Shown: positions 1-8,121, counted from the stretch's first letter. The stretch is 14,510 nt of DNA from Geodermatophilaceae bacterium (GCA_013814015.1 JACCQS010000399.1:1-14510); one strand, 5' to 3'. A program made the numbers and translations. Notes: a model not told the origin generated them from the sequence alone.

Positions 1-988
1 CGGTGTTCTCCGTCCAGCCGGCCAGCTCGAAGTGGTGATGGATGGGCGCCATCCGGAAGATCCGTCGGCCACCCCCGAGGCGGAAGACCAGGATCTGAAT
101 GGTCACCGACATGGCGACGACAACGAACAAACCACCCAGTACGACCAGCAGCAGCTCCGTACGGGTGAAGATCGCCATGCCGGCCATCAGCCCACCGAGC
201 GACAGCGACCCGGTGTCGCCCATGATGATCCGGGCCGGTGAGGCGTTCCACCAGAGGAAGCCGATGCAGGCACCCATCGCAGCAGCCGCGATCAGCGTGA
301 TGTCCAGCGCATCGCGCACCGAGTAACACCCGGCTTCCTGCAGCCGCGCGCAGTCGTGCCCGAACTGCCAGAACGAGACGATCAGGTAGGACCCGAACAC
401 CAGCACCGACGCGCCCGAGGCCAGGCCGTCGAGGCCGTCGGTGAAGTTGACGGCGTTGGAGAAGGCGCTGATCAGCAGCAGGGCGAAGGCCACGAAGCCG
501 ACCGTGCCCAGGGTCAGCGGAGCGATGTCCCGGACGAAGGACAGCACCGTCGATCCGGGAGTCAGACCGTTGGAGTTACGGAACTGCAGAGCCAGAATGG
601 CGAAGCTGATGCCGACGACGAGCTGGCCGACCAGCTTGGCCGTCTTGTTCAGGCCGAGGTTGCGTTGGTTGCGGATCGAGATGTAGTCGTCGAGGAAGCC
701 CACCACTCCAAGCCCCACGAGCAGATAGATGAGCAACAGTCCGCTGGCCGTCGGCCCCCGGCCCTCGCCGATGAGGAACAGATAGGCGCCGAAGTAGCCG
801 ACAACGGTGGCCAGGACGATCACCGCACCGCCCATCGTGGGCGTGCCCTTCTTGGTGATGTGGTGCTGGGGGCCATCGACGCGGATTTCCTGGCCGAAAC
901 CTCTGCGCTGCAGACTGCGAATGGCGATCGGTGTGAACAGGATCGAGATCGCCAGGGCGACGACAGCGGAGATGAGGACCGATCTCAC
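1..988 (-). CDS. mraY: MraY, phospho-MurNAc-pentapeptide transferase (3' end cut by window edge)
   Basis: Integral membrane enzyme that moves phospho-MurNAc-pentapeptide from UDP to undecaprenyl phosphate, giving lipid I. About 329 residues are visible; the family is usually about 360, so only the C-terminal tail is missing. Translating the minus strand shows the family signatures in order: KKGTPTMGG near residues 46-54, the FLDDY aspartate pair at D100/D101, NFTDGLDG near 181-188, the catalytic-loop GDTG near 257-260, and the APIHHHFE histidine cluster near 314-321. Many hydrophobic segments lie between them, as expected for a roughly ten-helix protein. The start is a GTG whose last two bases and next A form the murF stop (GTGA overlap), with GAGGAG 10 nt upstream. 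The reading frame is open to position 1. Translation is probably coupled to murF. Confidence 0.97.
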   Translation of the reverse strand, partial: MRSVLISAVVALAISILFTPIAIRSLQRRGFGQEIRVDGPQHHITKKGTPTMGGAVIVLATVVGYFGAYLFLIGEGRGPTASGLLLIYLLVGLGVVGFLDDYISIRNQRNLGLNKTAKLVGQLVVGISFAILALQFRNSNGLTPGSTVLSFVRDIAPLTLGTVGFVAFALLLISAFSNAVNFTDGLDGLASGASVLVFGSYLIVSFWQFGHDCARLQEAGCYSVRDALDITLIAAAAMGACIGFLWWNASPARIIMGDTGSLSLGGLMAGMAIFTRTELLLVVLGGLFVVVAMSVTIQILVFRLGGGRRIFRMAPIHHHFELAGWTENT

Positions 989-2460
989 GTCTGATCTGCT
1001 CCTCGGAGCAGAGCCTGCGCGAGCCGTTCGAGCCCGACATAGCGGGATGCCTTGACCAGGACCACATCACCCGGACGAAGCCGGGGACGCAGCAGGTGCA
1101 GCGCCGCGCTCATGTCCGGCACGTGGACGAACCTCTCTCCCTCGGCTGGAACACCAGCAGAGCCAGCATAAATGCCGACCGCGTCCGCACCCACGACGAC
1201 TAGCCGGTCGATGCCGAGCTGCCGGACCTGGCGGCCCACGGCTTCGTGCTCGGCGTCGGCAGTCTTTCCGAGCTCCCCCATCGCTCCGAGCACCGCCCAG
1301 GTACGGCGACTGCCGCCTGCCACGCCGACCAGGGCTTCCAGGGCGGCACGCATCGATTCAGGATTCGCGTTGTAGGCGTCGTTGAGGATGCTCACCCCGT
1401 CCGCGCGGTCGCTGAGTTCCAACCGCCATGCGCTTCGAGGCCGTGCGGCGCCGAGGGCGACTGCGAGCTCCGCCAGCCGCTCGGGTGTGGCGGCCGATTC
1501 CACCCGGGCCGGCGGCTGCGCCCGGGCGAGCGTCGACAGGGCGACGGCACTTGCCGCGGCCGCGTTTGCCGCCTGATGTGCGCCGACCAGCTGCAGAGCC
1601 ACGTCGACCTGCTCACCACCTGCCGAGAGCCGAAACCGCGGTCGACCCCCGGCACTGACATCCACGCCTGCATAGCGGACGTCGGCCTCGGGTGCGGAGC
1701 CGAAGGTCCAGACCTGTGCGGACGTACGTCCGACCAAGTACGGCGTGGCCGGGTCATCGGCGTTGAGAATCGCAACGCCACCTTCGTCGGCGGCAGGTAG
1801 GGCTGCCACGAGTTCGGACTTGGCCAGGGCCACGACCTCGGTCGAGCCGAACTCACCGAGGTGGGCGGTACCGATGTTGAGAACGACGCCGATCGACGGC
1901 CGGGCGATCCGGGCCAGCCGCGATATGTGGCCGACCCCGCGGGAACCCATCTCCAGGACGAGGAAACGGGTCCGCTCGTCGGCCCTCAGCACCGTCAGCG
2001 GTACGCCGAGATCGTTGTTGTAGGAACCGATCGGGCACACGGTCGGGCCCCATCGGGACAGGAGTTCGCCGAGCAGGTCCTTGGTCGAGGTCTTGCCGCT
2101 GGACCCGGTGATCCCGACGATCACCAGGTCCGGCAACCGAGTCAGGATCGCGGCGGCGAGATCACCCAGCGCACGCTGTGGATCGGGGACGACGACGCAC
2201 GGCACGCCGTCGACGGGACGGGCGGCCAGTACGGCGACGGCGCCGGCCCGATGCGCGGCGGCGGCGAAGTCATGCCCATCGGTGCGCTCTCCCGGCAGGG
2301 CGAGAAAGAGGTCGCCCGGGCCGCAGGATCGAGAGTCGATCTGCACGTCGCCGGTGATCGACAGCGCGGCTGGTTCCACGTCGCCGCTGCCCGCTTGGGT
2401 ACTCGGATGCCACTGGCCGTTGGTGGCGGTGAGCAGCCGGGCAACCGTCATCGGGATCAC
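985..2460 (-). CDS. murF: MurF, UDP-MurNAc-tripeptide--D-Ala-D-Ala ligase
   Basis: Cytoplasmic ATP-dependent ligase that adds D-alanyl-D-alanine to UDP-MurNAc-tripeptide, completing the pentapeptide used by MraY just downstream. The product is 491 residues, slightly longer than the usual 450-480. The N-terminal domain has the IDSR...GDLFLALPG motif near residues 41-56. The Mur-ligase P-loop GITGSSGKTSTKD lies near 116-128, followed by YNNDLGVP near 148-155, the central-domain EMGSRGVGHI near 171-180, and the C-terminal-domain NDAYNANPESM near 361-371. These identify MurF rather than MurC, MurD or MurE. The start is GTG at 2460, forming a GTGA overlap with the murE stop and preceded by GGGAG about 10 nt upstream. 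An ATG three codons in (2451) has no visible ribosome-binding site and is less likely. Confidence 0.96.
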   Translation of the reverse strand: MIPMTVARLLTATNGQWHPSTQAGSGDVEPAALSITGDVQIDSRSCGPGDLFLALPGERTDGHDFAAAAHRAGAVAVLAARPVDGVPCVVVPDPQRALGDLAAAILTRLPDLVIVGITGSSGKTSTKDLLGELLSRWGPTVCPIGSYNNDLGVPLTVLRADERTRFLVLEMGSRGVGHISRLARIARPSIGVVLNIGTAHLGEFGSTEVVALAKSELVAALPAADEGGVAILNADDPATPYLVGRTSAQVWTFGSAPEADVRYAGVDVSAGGRPRFRLSAGGEQVDVALQLVGAHQAANAAAASAVALSTLARAQPPARVESAATPERLAELAVALGAARPRSAWRLELSDRADGVSILNDAYNANPESMRAALEALVGVAGGSRRTWAVLGAMGELGKTADAEHEAVGRQVRQLGIDRLVVVGADAVGIYAGSAGVPAEGERFVHVPDMSAALHLLRPRLRPGDVVLVKASRYVGLERLAQALLRGADQT

Positions 2461-4049
2461 GGTTTCGGACTCCCGATCCAGCCGTTGTCGGCCAGTATGG
2501 AACGCAACAGTTGGCGGTCATCGAAGGGGACGACCACGCCATCGATCTCCTGGCCGTGTTCGTGCCCCTTACCGGCGATCAGCACGGTGTCGCCCGGCCC
2601 TGCCCGGTGGATCGCGGCCTCGATCGCGTGGGCCCGGCCTCCGATTTCGATCACCGCGCCCCGTTGGGCTGGCGGCACACCGTCTGCGCCTGCCCGCATC
2701 GCGGTCCGGATCGCAGCCGGGTCCTCGGAGCGCGGGTTGTCGTCGGTGATGATCAGTAGGTCACTGCCCCGCGCAGCCACCTCGCCCATGAGCGGGCGTT
2801 TGCCGGTGTCGCGGTCGCCTCCGCAACCGAGGACGAGGATGAGGGTGTCGGCGTGCGGCCTCAGCGCCTCGAGCACGGTAGCGACGGCGGCCGGAGTGTG
2901 CGCGTAGTCGACCACCGCGGTGAACGGCTGCCCCGCGTCGATGACTTCCATCCGGCCCGGCACCCGGGCTGTCGAGAGTCCTTGCGCGGCCAATTCGACG
3001 TCGATCCCCGAACAGTCGAGCATCGCCAGGGCAAGCAGGGCGTTGCCGACGTTGAAGTTCCCTGGCAGACCGAGACTGACCGTCAGCCTGCGCCCAGCCG
3101 GTCCGTGCGCCACGAACGAGGTCCGACCCTGGGCAGCCAGGACATCGGATGCGTACCAGCGCGCGTCGGTCTGTCCGGTGGCCGACACGGTGACGGTGTC
3201 CGGGCCAACCAGCCGGCGCCCCCATTCGTCGTCGACCAGCACCACCTCGTGAGCCGCGCGGCCGTCGAAGAGCAGCGCCTTGGCCGCGAAGTAGGCCTCG
3301 AGGTCTCCGTGGAAGTCCAGGTGATCCTGACTGAAGTTGGTGAAGCCGGCGACGTCGAAGGCCGTGCCGGCCACCCGGTCCAAGGCCAGCGCGTGACTCG
3401 AGACCTCCATGGCCACCGATCCGACGCCGTTCTCGGCCATCAGCGCCAGGGTCGCCTGGAGATCGGGCGCTTCGGGCGTCGTGCGTCGAGCGGGTACTGC
3501 CACCAACCCGACTGCGGTCTGCATCCGGGTTTCGATGGTGCCGATCAATCCGGGTCGCTGCCCGGCGGCGGCAAGCGCAGCCTCGAGCAGATAACTGGTG
3601 GTCGTCTTGCCATTCGTTCCGGTCACCCCGAGGACGGACAACCGGTGGCTGGGATCGCCGTACACCCGTGCCGAAAGTCGACCCAACGCCGCCCGGGGAT
3701 CGGCCACGATCACGACCGGCGGACCGGCAACCGTTGCCATTGCGGCGGCTCCGGTCGGGTCGGTCAGGATCGCCACCGCGCCGGCATCGATGGCCGCCGC
3801 CGCGAAGCCGATCCCATGGGTGTTGGACCCGGGCAGGGCCGCGAACAGATCACCCGGTCGCACGTCGGCCGAGCTCAGCGTCACGCCGGACACCTCGACC
3901 GTCGCTGACTGCGCCTGCGGTGGAAGGCCCAACAACGCCGCCAGTTCGGCCAGCCGAACCGGCGCCAGCTGAGTAGGACGAGACAGGACGGCCACGGAGG
4001 GCGAGGCTACCGAGGGGCCGGGAGCGTCAGCGTCGCTGGGCCGGGCCAT
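2457..4049 (-). CDS. murE: MurE, UDP-MurNAc-L-Ala-D-Glu--diaminopimelate ligase
   Basis: Cytoplasmic ligase that adds the third stem-peptide residue to UDP-MurNAc-L-Ala-D-Glu. The protein has 530 residues, with a roughly 25-residue N-terminal extension rich in Ala, Pro and Ser. The uridine-binding N domain has SSADVRPGDLFAALPG near residues 59-74. The P-loop GTNGKTTT is at 144-151, EVSSHAL at 215-221, FTNFSQDHLDFHG at 236-248, and DYAHTP at 381-386. The substrate-choosing loop reads DNPRSEDP at 437-444. DNPR is the diaminopimelate-type motif, so the cell wall probably contains DAP rather than lysine; the motif does not settle meso- versus LL-DAP. The ATG at 4049 lies 4 nt after the ftsI stop. 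No clear ribosome-binding site is seen, so reinitiation after ftsI is likely. The gene overlaps murF by GTGA. Confidence 0.96.
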   Translation of the reverse strand: MARPSDADAPGPSVASPSVAVLSRPTQLAPVRLAELAALLGLPPQAQSATVEVSGVTLSSADVRPGDLFAALPGSNTHGIGFAAAAIDAGAVAILTDPTGAAAMATVAGPPVVIVADPRAALGRLSARVYGDPSHRLSVLGVTGTNGKTTTSYLLEAALAAAGQRPGLIGTIETRMQTAVGLVAVPARRTTPEAPDLQATLALMAENGVGSVAMEVSSHALALDRVAGTAFDVAGFTNFSQDHLDFHGDLEAYFAAKALLFDGRAAHEVVLVDDEWGRRLVGPDTVTVSATGQTDARWYASDVLAAQGRTSFVAHGPAGRRLTVSLGLPGNFNVGNALLALAMLDCSGIDVELAAQGLSTARVPGRMEVIDAGQPFTAVVDYAHTPAAVATVLEALRPHADTLILVLGCGGDRDTGKRPLMGEVAARGSDLLIITDDNPRSEDPAAIRTAMRAGADGVPPAQRGAVIEIGGRAHAIEAAIHRAGPGDTVLIAGKGHEHGQEIDGVVVPFDDRQLLRSILADNGWIGSPKP

Positions 4050-4053
4050 GCAG

Positions 4054-5847
4054 TCACACGATCAGGGTGAACTCCGGCCGGGCCGCACCGGTCGGCGGCA
4101 CCGCCTGGTGGGCGAGCACGAAGGTCATCACGTTCTTGAAGACCGGACCTGCCGGGACGCCCGCGTCGGGTCGCTGCAGCATCACCGACATCACGTAACG
4201 GGGAGCATCGGCCGGCGCGAAGCCGGCGAAAGTGGTCCAGAAGCCGCCGCCTGCATAACAACTGCATGCCGGGTTCGGCCGCTGGGCGGTGCCGGTCTTT
4301 CCGGCAACCCGGTAGCCGTCGATGACCGCATTCAGGGCCGTGCCACCTTCGCCGACCACCGCTTCGAGCATGTAGGCCATGGTCGCTGCAGTCTCCTCGC
4401 TGATAACTCGTACTCCGTCGGGCTGGATGGACTCGGTGACCGTCCCGTCGGCGGCCGTCGTGGAGTCGACGATCCTGGGCGGAATCCGTACGCCGCCGTT
4501 GGCGATCGTCTGATAGATCGATGCCATCTGCAGCGTGGTCAGTGCGAAGCCCTGCCCGATCGGGATGTTGATCGATTGGGCAATGCTCCATTCCTGGTGG
4601 GGCACAAGAATTCCGGGGCTCTCCCCGGGGAGTTCGATCCCCGTCGGCTCGCCGATCCCGAACGCACGTAGGTATTGCTCGAGGCGATCGTTGCCCAGTT
4701 CGCGGGCGATTCCGATGGTCCCCACATTGGAGGACTTGGCGAGGATGCCGGTGACGGTGTAATTGATCGGGTTGTGCGGATGAGCATCGCGCACTGTCGT
4801 GTTGCCGACCGTGATCGAGTCCGGTGTCAGGCGTACGTCGTCCGGTGTGACGACCCCCTCCTCGATCGCGGCGGACAGTGTCATGGCCTTGGCCACTGAC
4901 CCCGACTCGAGGATTCCGGAGATTGCCCCGTTGCCGAGTGTGTCCGGATCAGCCTCGTTGGCAGTGTTCGGGTCGAAGCTGCCGCAGATCGCCATCGCAA
5001 GCACCCGACCTGTGTGGGCCTCGAGAATCACGCCCTGGGCGTTCTGGGTGGACCCGTTCGCGCATTGGGCGTCGAGTTGCTGCTGAAGATGGAATTGGAC
5101 GTCCTGGTCGATGGTCAGTTGAACCGATCCCCCGGGAATCGCCGGTTGATCGGTGCGCTCTCCGGCAGGGATGACCGCACCGTTGCGGCCGACTTCGTAG
5201 GATGCGGTGCCCGGCGTGCCGGTGAGCAGTTCGTCGTAGGCCTGTTCGATTCCGGCCAACCCCGACCCATCTGCGCCGGTGAAGCCGACCACTGCAGCAC
5301 CGACCGACTCGGCCGGATAGACCCGCAATGGCTGAACTTCGACGCCGATTCCAGCGAGGTCGAGTTCCATCACCTGCGCTGCCAACGAAGGCGCCAACCG
5401 ATCGGCAAGGACTTGATAGCGGTTGTCGGCCTGCATCTTGTCGACGAGTTCGTTGACCGGGGCACCGAGAATTCCGGACAACGTCGTTGCGGTCCGCACC
5501 GGGTCGTCGACCAGGGACGGGTCGGCATAGATCTTGCGGGCTGAGGCTGTGTAGGCCAACGGATTGCCGTTGGCGTCGAGGATCTGCCCCCGAGTGGCAG
5601 CCAGGACGTCCTCGCGGAGGCGATCGGCGGAGGCCGCGGCTGCGTACGCGGTCCCGTCGAGGCCTTGCAGAAGAACCAGCCGACCCAGGATCACCGCGGT
5701 GAGCAACGCCATGACCGCGCCCGCGAAACGTAGCCGCCGATCCGGAAAGGCCAGCGTCAGCCGGCGTCGAGACCTGCGTCGAGATCGGGAGCCTGGCCGG
5801 GCAGGCGGACGGCGACGGGCCTGGCCGTGGGGGGGTCGGCTCGCCAT
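4054..5847 (-). CDS. ftsI: FtsI/PbpB, septal peptidoglycan DD-transpeptidase (class B PBP)
   Basis: Membrane-anchored class B penicillin-binding protein that cross-links peptidoglycan at the septum, working with FtsW and the FtsQLB-type complex. It has 597 residues. A basic, Arg/Pro-rich cytoplasmic tail covers residues 1-40, one transmembrane helix about 41-61, then a PBP dimer domain starting at ATRGQILD (84-91). In the transpeptidase domain the catalytic SxxK is SVAK (S317, K320), SxN is SSN (372-374) and KTG is KTGTAQ (517-522). All three active-site motifs are present. The residue before GS in motif 1 is unusual: ESGS instead of the common EPGS. There are no PASTA domains, as in other actinobacterial FtsI. 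The ATG at 5847 is separated from the ftsL stop by a single base, and murE starts 4 nt after the ftsI stop. Confidence 0.95.
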   Translation of the reverse strand: MASRPPHGQARRRPPARPGSRSRRRSRRRLTLAFPDRRLRFAGAVMALLTAVILGRLVLLQGLDGTAYAAAASADRLREDVLAATRGQILDANGNPLAYTASARKIYADPSLVDDPVRTATTLSGILGAPVNELVDKMQADNRYQVLADRLAPSLAAQVMELDLAGIGVEVQPLRVYPAESVGAAVVGFTGADGSGLAGIEQAYDELLTGTPGTASYEVGRNGAVIPAGERTDQPAIPGGSVQLTIDQDVQFHLQQQLDAQCANGSTQNAQGVILEAHTGRVLAMAICGSFDPNTANEADPDTLGNGAISGILESGSVAKAMTLSAAIEEGVVTPDDVRLTPDSITVGNTTVRDAHPHNPINYTVTGILAKSSNVGTIGIARELGNDRLEQYLRAFGIGEPTGIELPGESPGILVPHQEWSIAQSINIPIGQGFALTTLQMASIYQTIANGGVRIPPRIVDSTTAADGTVTESIQPDGVRVISEETAATMAYMLEAVVGEGGTALNAVIDGYRVAGKTGTAQRPNPACSCYAGGGFWTTFAGFAPADAPRYVMSVMLQRPDAGVPAGPVFKNVMTFVLAHQAVPPTGAARPEFTLIV

Positions 5848-5848
5848 G

Positions 5849-6286
5849 TCAGCGAACCCCAGCTGGGGCCGGGGTGCCCTGGATGACTATGGAGCCGTCA
5901 GGACCAATAATGACGAAGGCAGGCTGCCCGGCTGGGATCATGCCGAGCTCACGCGCAGCGGCAGCCAAGGCTTCGGGTGCGAGCCCCTCGGCGACCTGAC
6001 GCTGTAACTCCTGCTCGGTGACGGCCAGTTCAGCATTGCGCTGCACGAGCTGTTCGGCACGGAAGGAGTCTGCGGCGATGATCGTGTTCAGCACGAGCAG
6101 GCCGATGGTGCCGACGATCACCAGGGCGAGCACCAGGACGATGAAGGGCCCGCGGCGCAGGGTCGGTGACGGTGCGGGAAGCAGGCGCAGCGCCGGCGGC
6201 TGCGGCCGCGGTGCCGGCCTGGTGCTATTCGGTTCGGCGGTGCCCGTCCTCGCTGTTCCGGCGGCGGCCATCAGGCGGCGCCCCAT
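5849..6286 (-). CDS. ftsL: FtsL-like small bitopic cell-division protein
   Basis: Small division protein between rsmH and ftsI, the usual place of ftsL. It is 145 residues long with a Pro/Ala/Arg-rich cytoplasmic N-terminus (about 1-45), one hydrophobic helix about 46-70, and a charged helical stretch rich in Glu, Gln and Leu at about 72-112, consistent with the FtsL/FtsB (DivIC) coiled coil. A short Gly/Pro-containing extracytoplasmic tail follows. Family members diverge strongly in sequence, so the assignment rests on position, size and topology. Two starts are possible. ATG at 6286 overlaps rsmH by 16 bases. ATG at 6271 (five codons in) makes a TGATG overlap with the rsmH stop and would give 140 residues. 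Neither has a strong ribosome-binding site; I report the longer one. Confidence 0.85.
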   Translation of the reverse strand: MGRRLMAAAGTARTGTAEPNSTRPAPRPQPPALRLLPAPSPTLRRGPFIVLVLALVIVGTIGLLVLNTIIAADSFRAEQLVQRNAELAVTEQELQRQVAEGLAPEALAAAARELGMIPAGQPAFVIIGPDGSIVIQGTPAPAGVR

Positions 6287-7293
6287 GTTCGGGTCGGTGC
6301 AGGTGCCTCGGCGTGTTCGCCGGGCTGCCCCGCGAGATCTTCCCGCTCGTCCACGCGCGCGGCGGCCCGCAGCTTGGCCGATGCCGACCGAGGGTTTCTC
6401 TCGATCTCCCGTGCCGTCGGCGCCTCCGCCCCGCGAGTCAGCATTCGCAACCGCGGCCGGCCCTGCGGCAGCAACACGGGCAGGTCGAGGGGGGTGCTGT
6501 CCTGGGTCGCTCGCACGAGCGCCCGCTTGACGATCCGGTCTTCCAGGGAGTGATAGCTGATCGCCACCAGTCGACCGCCGGGGCGCAAAGCCTCGATCGC
6601 TGTGGGCAGGGCGCTCTCCAGGGCAGCGAGTTCGCCGTTGACCTCGATTCGAAGTCCCTGGAACGTGCGCTTCGCGGGATGACCGCCGGTACGTCGGGTG
6701 GCGGCGGGGATCGCGGTACGGACCAACTCGGCGAGGGCAGCTGAACTGGTGATCGGCGCGCGGTTCCGTTCCCGAACGATGGCCGCGGCGACTCGGGAGG
6801 CGAAGCGCTCCTCGCCGTAGGCACGCAGGACCCGGGTCAGCTCAGCGCGGGAGTAGTGGTTGACGACGTGCTCCGCGGTGAGCGCGGCGGCTGGGTCCAT
6901 CCGCATGTCCAGGCCGGTGTCGCGGGAGTAGGAAAAACCGCGTTCGGCCTCGTCGAGTTGCATGGAGGAGACCCCCAGATCGAACAGCACGCCGTCGACG
7001 CCGTCGGTCGCAGAGTCCTTGAGCACCTCTCCTAGAGCATCAAAGGTGGTGTACATCAGCTGAATTCGCGCGCCGTAAGTGGCCAGCCGGTCGCCCGAGA
7101 TCCGCAACGCGGCCGGATCACGATCGAGACCGATCACCCGTAGATCGGGATGGGCAGCAAGCAGGGCGTCCGCATGACCGCCAAGGCCGACCGTCGCATC
7201 GACGACGACGGCACCGGACCGACCGGCGACCGGAGACAGCAGTTCGCACACGCGAGACAGCAGAACCGGCACATGACCGGAACTGGTGGTCAT
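6271..7293 (-). CDS. rsmH: RsmH (MraW), 16S rRNA m4C1402 N4-methyltransferase
   Basis: S-adenosylmethionine-dependent enzyme that methylates N4 of C1402 in the decoding region of 16S rRNA; it is nearly always the second gene of the dcw cluster. The 340-residue product begins MTTSSGHVPVLL, and HVPVLL is the conserved N-terminus. The SAM-binding motif DATVGLGGHA is at 32-41, GLDRDP at 55-60, and DLGVSSMQLDEAERGFSY at 105-122. FQGLRIEVNGEL is at 211-222 and ISYHSLEDRIVK at 245-256. The frame stays open upstream to 7428, but ATG 7293 is chosen because homology begins there and AAAGGA stands 5 nt upstream. The C-terminal tail after about residue 315 is Ala/Glu/Pro-rich and probably disordered. Its stop overlaps the ftsL start region. 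Confidence 0.96.
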   Translation of the reverse strand: MTTSSGHVPVLLSRVCELLSPVAGRSGAVVVDATVGLGGHADALLAAHPDLRVIGLDRDPAALRISGDRLATYGARIQLMYTTFDALGEVLKDSATDGVDGVLFDLGVSSMQLDEAERGFSYSRDTGLDMRMDPAAALTAEHVVNHYSRAELTRVLRAYGEERFASRVAAAIVRERNRAPITSSAALAELVRTAIPAATRRTGGHPAKRTFQGLRIEVNGELAALESALPTAIEALRPGGRLVAISYHSLEDRIVKRALVRATQDSTPLDLPVLLPQGRPRLRMLTRGAEAPTAREIERNPRSASAKLRAAARVDEREDLAGQPGEHAEAPAPTRTWGAA

Positions 7294-7296
7294 CTG

Positions 7297-7304
7297 CTTC
7301 CTTT
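7297..7304 (-). promoter_or_regulatory. rsmH ribosome-binding site
   Basis: AAAGGAAG on the minus strand, with AGGA ending 5 nt before ATG 7293. It fixes the rsmH start over the 45-codon-longer open frame. Confidence 0.7.
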
Positions 7305-7452
7305 CAGGTGGGTCGCTGTGCCGGTTCGGTCCTCCGGTCAGGTCCCCACCCGCTCCGCCGACCTTTCGACCTGGCACCGGGGAAGGTGCGCCAGGGCGAC
7401 GGTGGTGCGGCGCGGGAGGAGACCTCACCGGAGGGGCGAGGCTGCATGGTGG

Positions 7453-7890
7453 TCAGGTCGCTCGGGGCAACACCTCGGCCTCCAGGTCGGAGAAGGAGTC
7501 CTCGCGCTCGGCGACGAACCTCGCCCAGGCAGCCGACTCCCAAATCTCGAAACGAGTGTTGGCGCCGACCACGACGCAGTCGCGATCCAGCCCCGCGTAG
7601 GCCCGGAGGTCGGGCCGCACGACGACCCGCCCTGCCTTGTCCGGAGTGGGGTTGTCGGCCGACCCGAAGAAGAAGCGCTCGTACTCGCGGACCGCGCGCG
7701 AACCGCCGGGCGCTTCGTTACGGGCCAGCAGGTCCGCGATCCGAGTCATGTACGCCTCCGGATACCCGAACAGGCAGCGCTCCTGCCCTTTGGTGATCAC
7801 CAGACCCTCGGCCAACTCATCGCGATAGCGGGAGGGCAGGGCCAATCGGCCCTTTTCATCCAGGCGCAGCACGTGCGTTCCGAAGAACAC
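7453..7890 (-). CDS. mraZ: MraZ, transcriptional repressor of the dcw cluster
   Basis: DNA-binding regulator with two AbrB-like (SpoVT/AbrB-type) half domains; known to repress its own dcw operon by binding short direct repeats. The product is 145 residues, the usual length. The first half domain shows DEKGRLALPSRYRDEL at 11-26 and the second DKAGRVVVRPDLRAYAGL at 84-101; these DxxGR motifs define the family. The open frame extends upstream to 7986. I choose GTG 7890 because the conserved N-terminus (FFGTH...RLD.KGR) begins there and a near-perfect AGGAGG stands 7 nt upstream. A gap of about 160 bases separates it from rsmH. It is the promoter-proximal gene and has the five-repeat operator in front of it, consistent with autoregulation. 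Confidence 0.95.
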   Translation of the reverse strand: MFFGTHVLRLDEKGRLALPSRYRDELAEGLVITKGQERCLFGYPEAYMTRIADLLARNEAPGGSRAVREYERFFFGSADNPTPDKAGRVVVRPDLRAYAGLDRDCVVVGANTRFEIWESAAWARFVAEREDSFSDLEAEVLPRAT

Positions 7891-7894
7891 CGCT

Positions 7895-7903
7895 CCACCT
7901 CCT
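7895..7903 (-). promoter_or_regulatory. mraZ ribosome-binding site
   Basis: AGGAGGTGG on the minus strand; the AGGAGG core (7903-7898) ends 7 nt before GTG 7890. It decides the start of mraZ against the longer upstream frame. Confidence 0.85.
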
Positions 7904-7917
7904 GCGCGCCTACTCCA

Positions 7918-7961
7918 CCACTGCTCTCCACTGGGCGCCACCTTAACCCACCAACCCCCAC
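7918..7961 (-). promoter_or_regulatory. MraZ operator: five GTGG direct repeats with exact 10-bp period
   Basis: On the minus strand GTGG begins at 7961, 7951, 7941, 7931 and 7921; on the plus strand this is CCAC at the same sites. The period is exactly one helical turn with no gap. MraZ sites described in other bacteria are direct repeats of a short TGGG/GTGG-type unit at about 10-bp spacing, so this fits an operator bound by a ring-shaped MraZ oligomer. The array ends 27 bases before the mraZ GTG and just upstream of its ribosome-binding site. A TAAGGT (7945-7940) inside the array matches the loose actinobacterial -10 form TAnnnT, but I see no convincing -35, so the promoter itself is not placed. 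Confidence 0.85.
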
Positions 7962-8014
7962 ATCGGTGATATTTGGCCCCGTGCATTTCGACGAGCGGGT
8001 CACCAGGACGTGCC

Positions 8015-8043
8015 TACACATCTCTCCGAGACCGACGTAGGCT
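8015..8043 (+). promoter_or_regulatory. Possible promoter of the moxR operon
   Basis: TACACA (8015-8020) and TAGGCT (8038-8043) are separated by 17 bases and lie upstream of moxR on its strand. The first matches TTGACA at four of six positions, and the second fits TAnnnT. Matches this weak occur by chance in such DNA, so this is only a candidate. It would give a leader of roughly 70 bases. Confidence 0.25.
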
Positions 8044-8106
8044 GCTGGGGCCAACTGCCGCGTCCGCCGGCACCCCAGATGCCACCGGCGATCCCGGCGG
8101 GCAGGT

Positions 8107-8112
8107 AGGAGG
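8107..8112 (+). promoter_or_regulatory. moxR ribosome-binding site
   Basis: AGGAGG ending 9 nt before GTG 8122. It supports that GTG as the start even though the recognisable MoxR domain begins about 35 residues later. Confidence 0.8.
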
Positions 8113-8121
8113 AACGCTGCG

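Noticed and set aside
5857..5868. 12-bp perfect palindrome CCCCAGCTGGGG near the ftsL/ftsI junction
   Set aside because: It lies inside the ftsL coding sequence and consists mostly of G/C runs; nothing ties it to regulation.
7294..7428. 45-codon N-terminal extension of rsmH
   Set aside because: No family homology, Pro/Arg/Gly-rich out-of-gene composition, and a good ribosome-binding site stands before ATG 7293.
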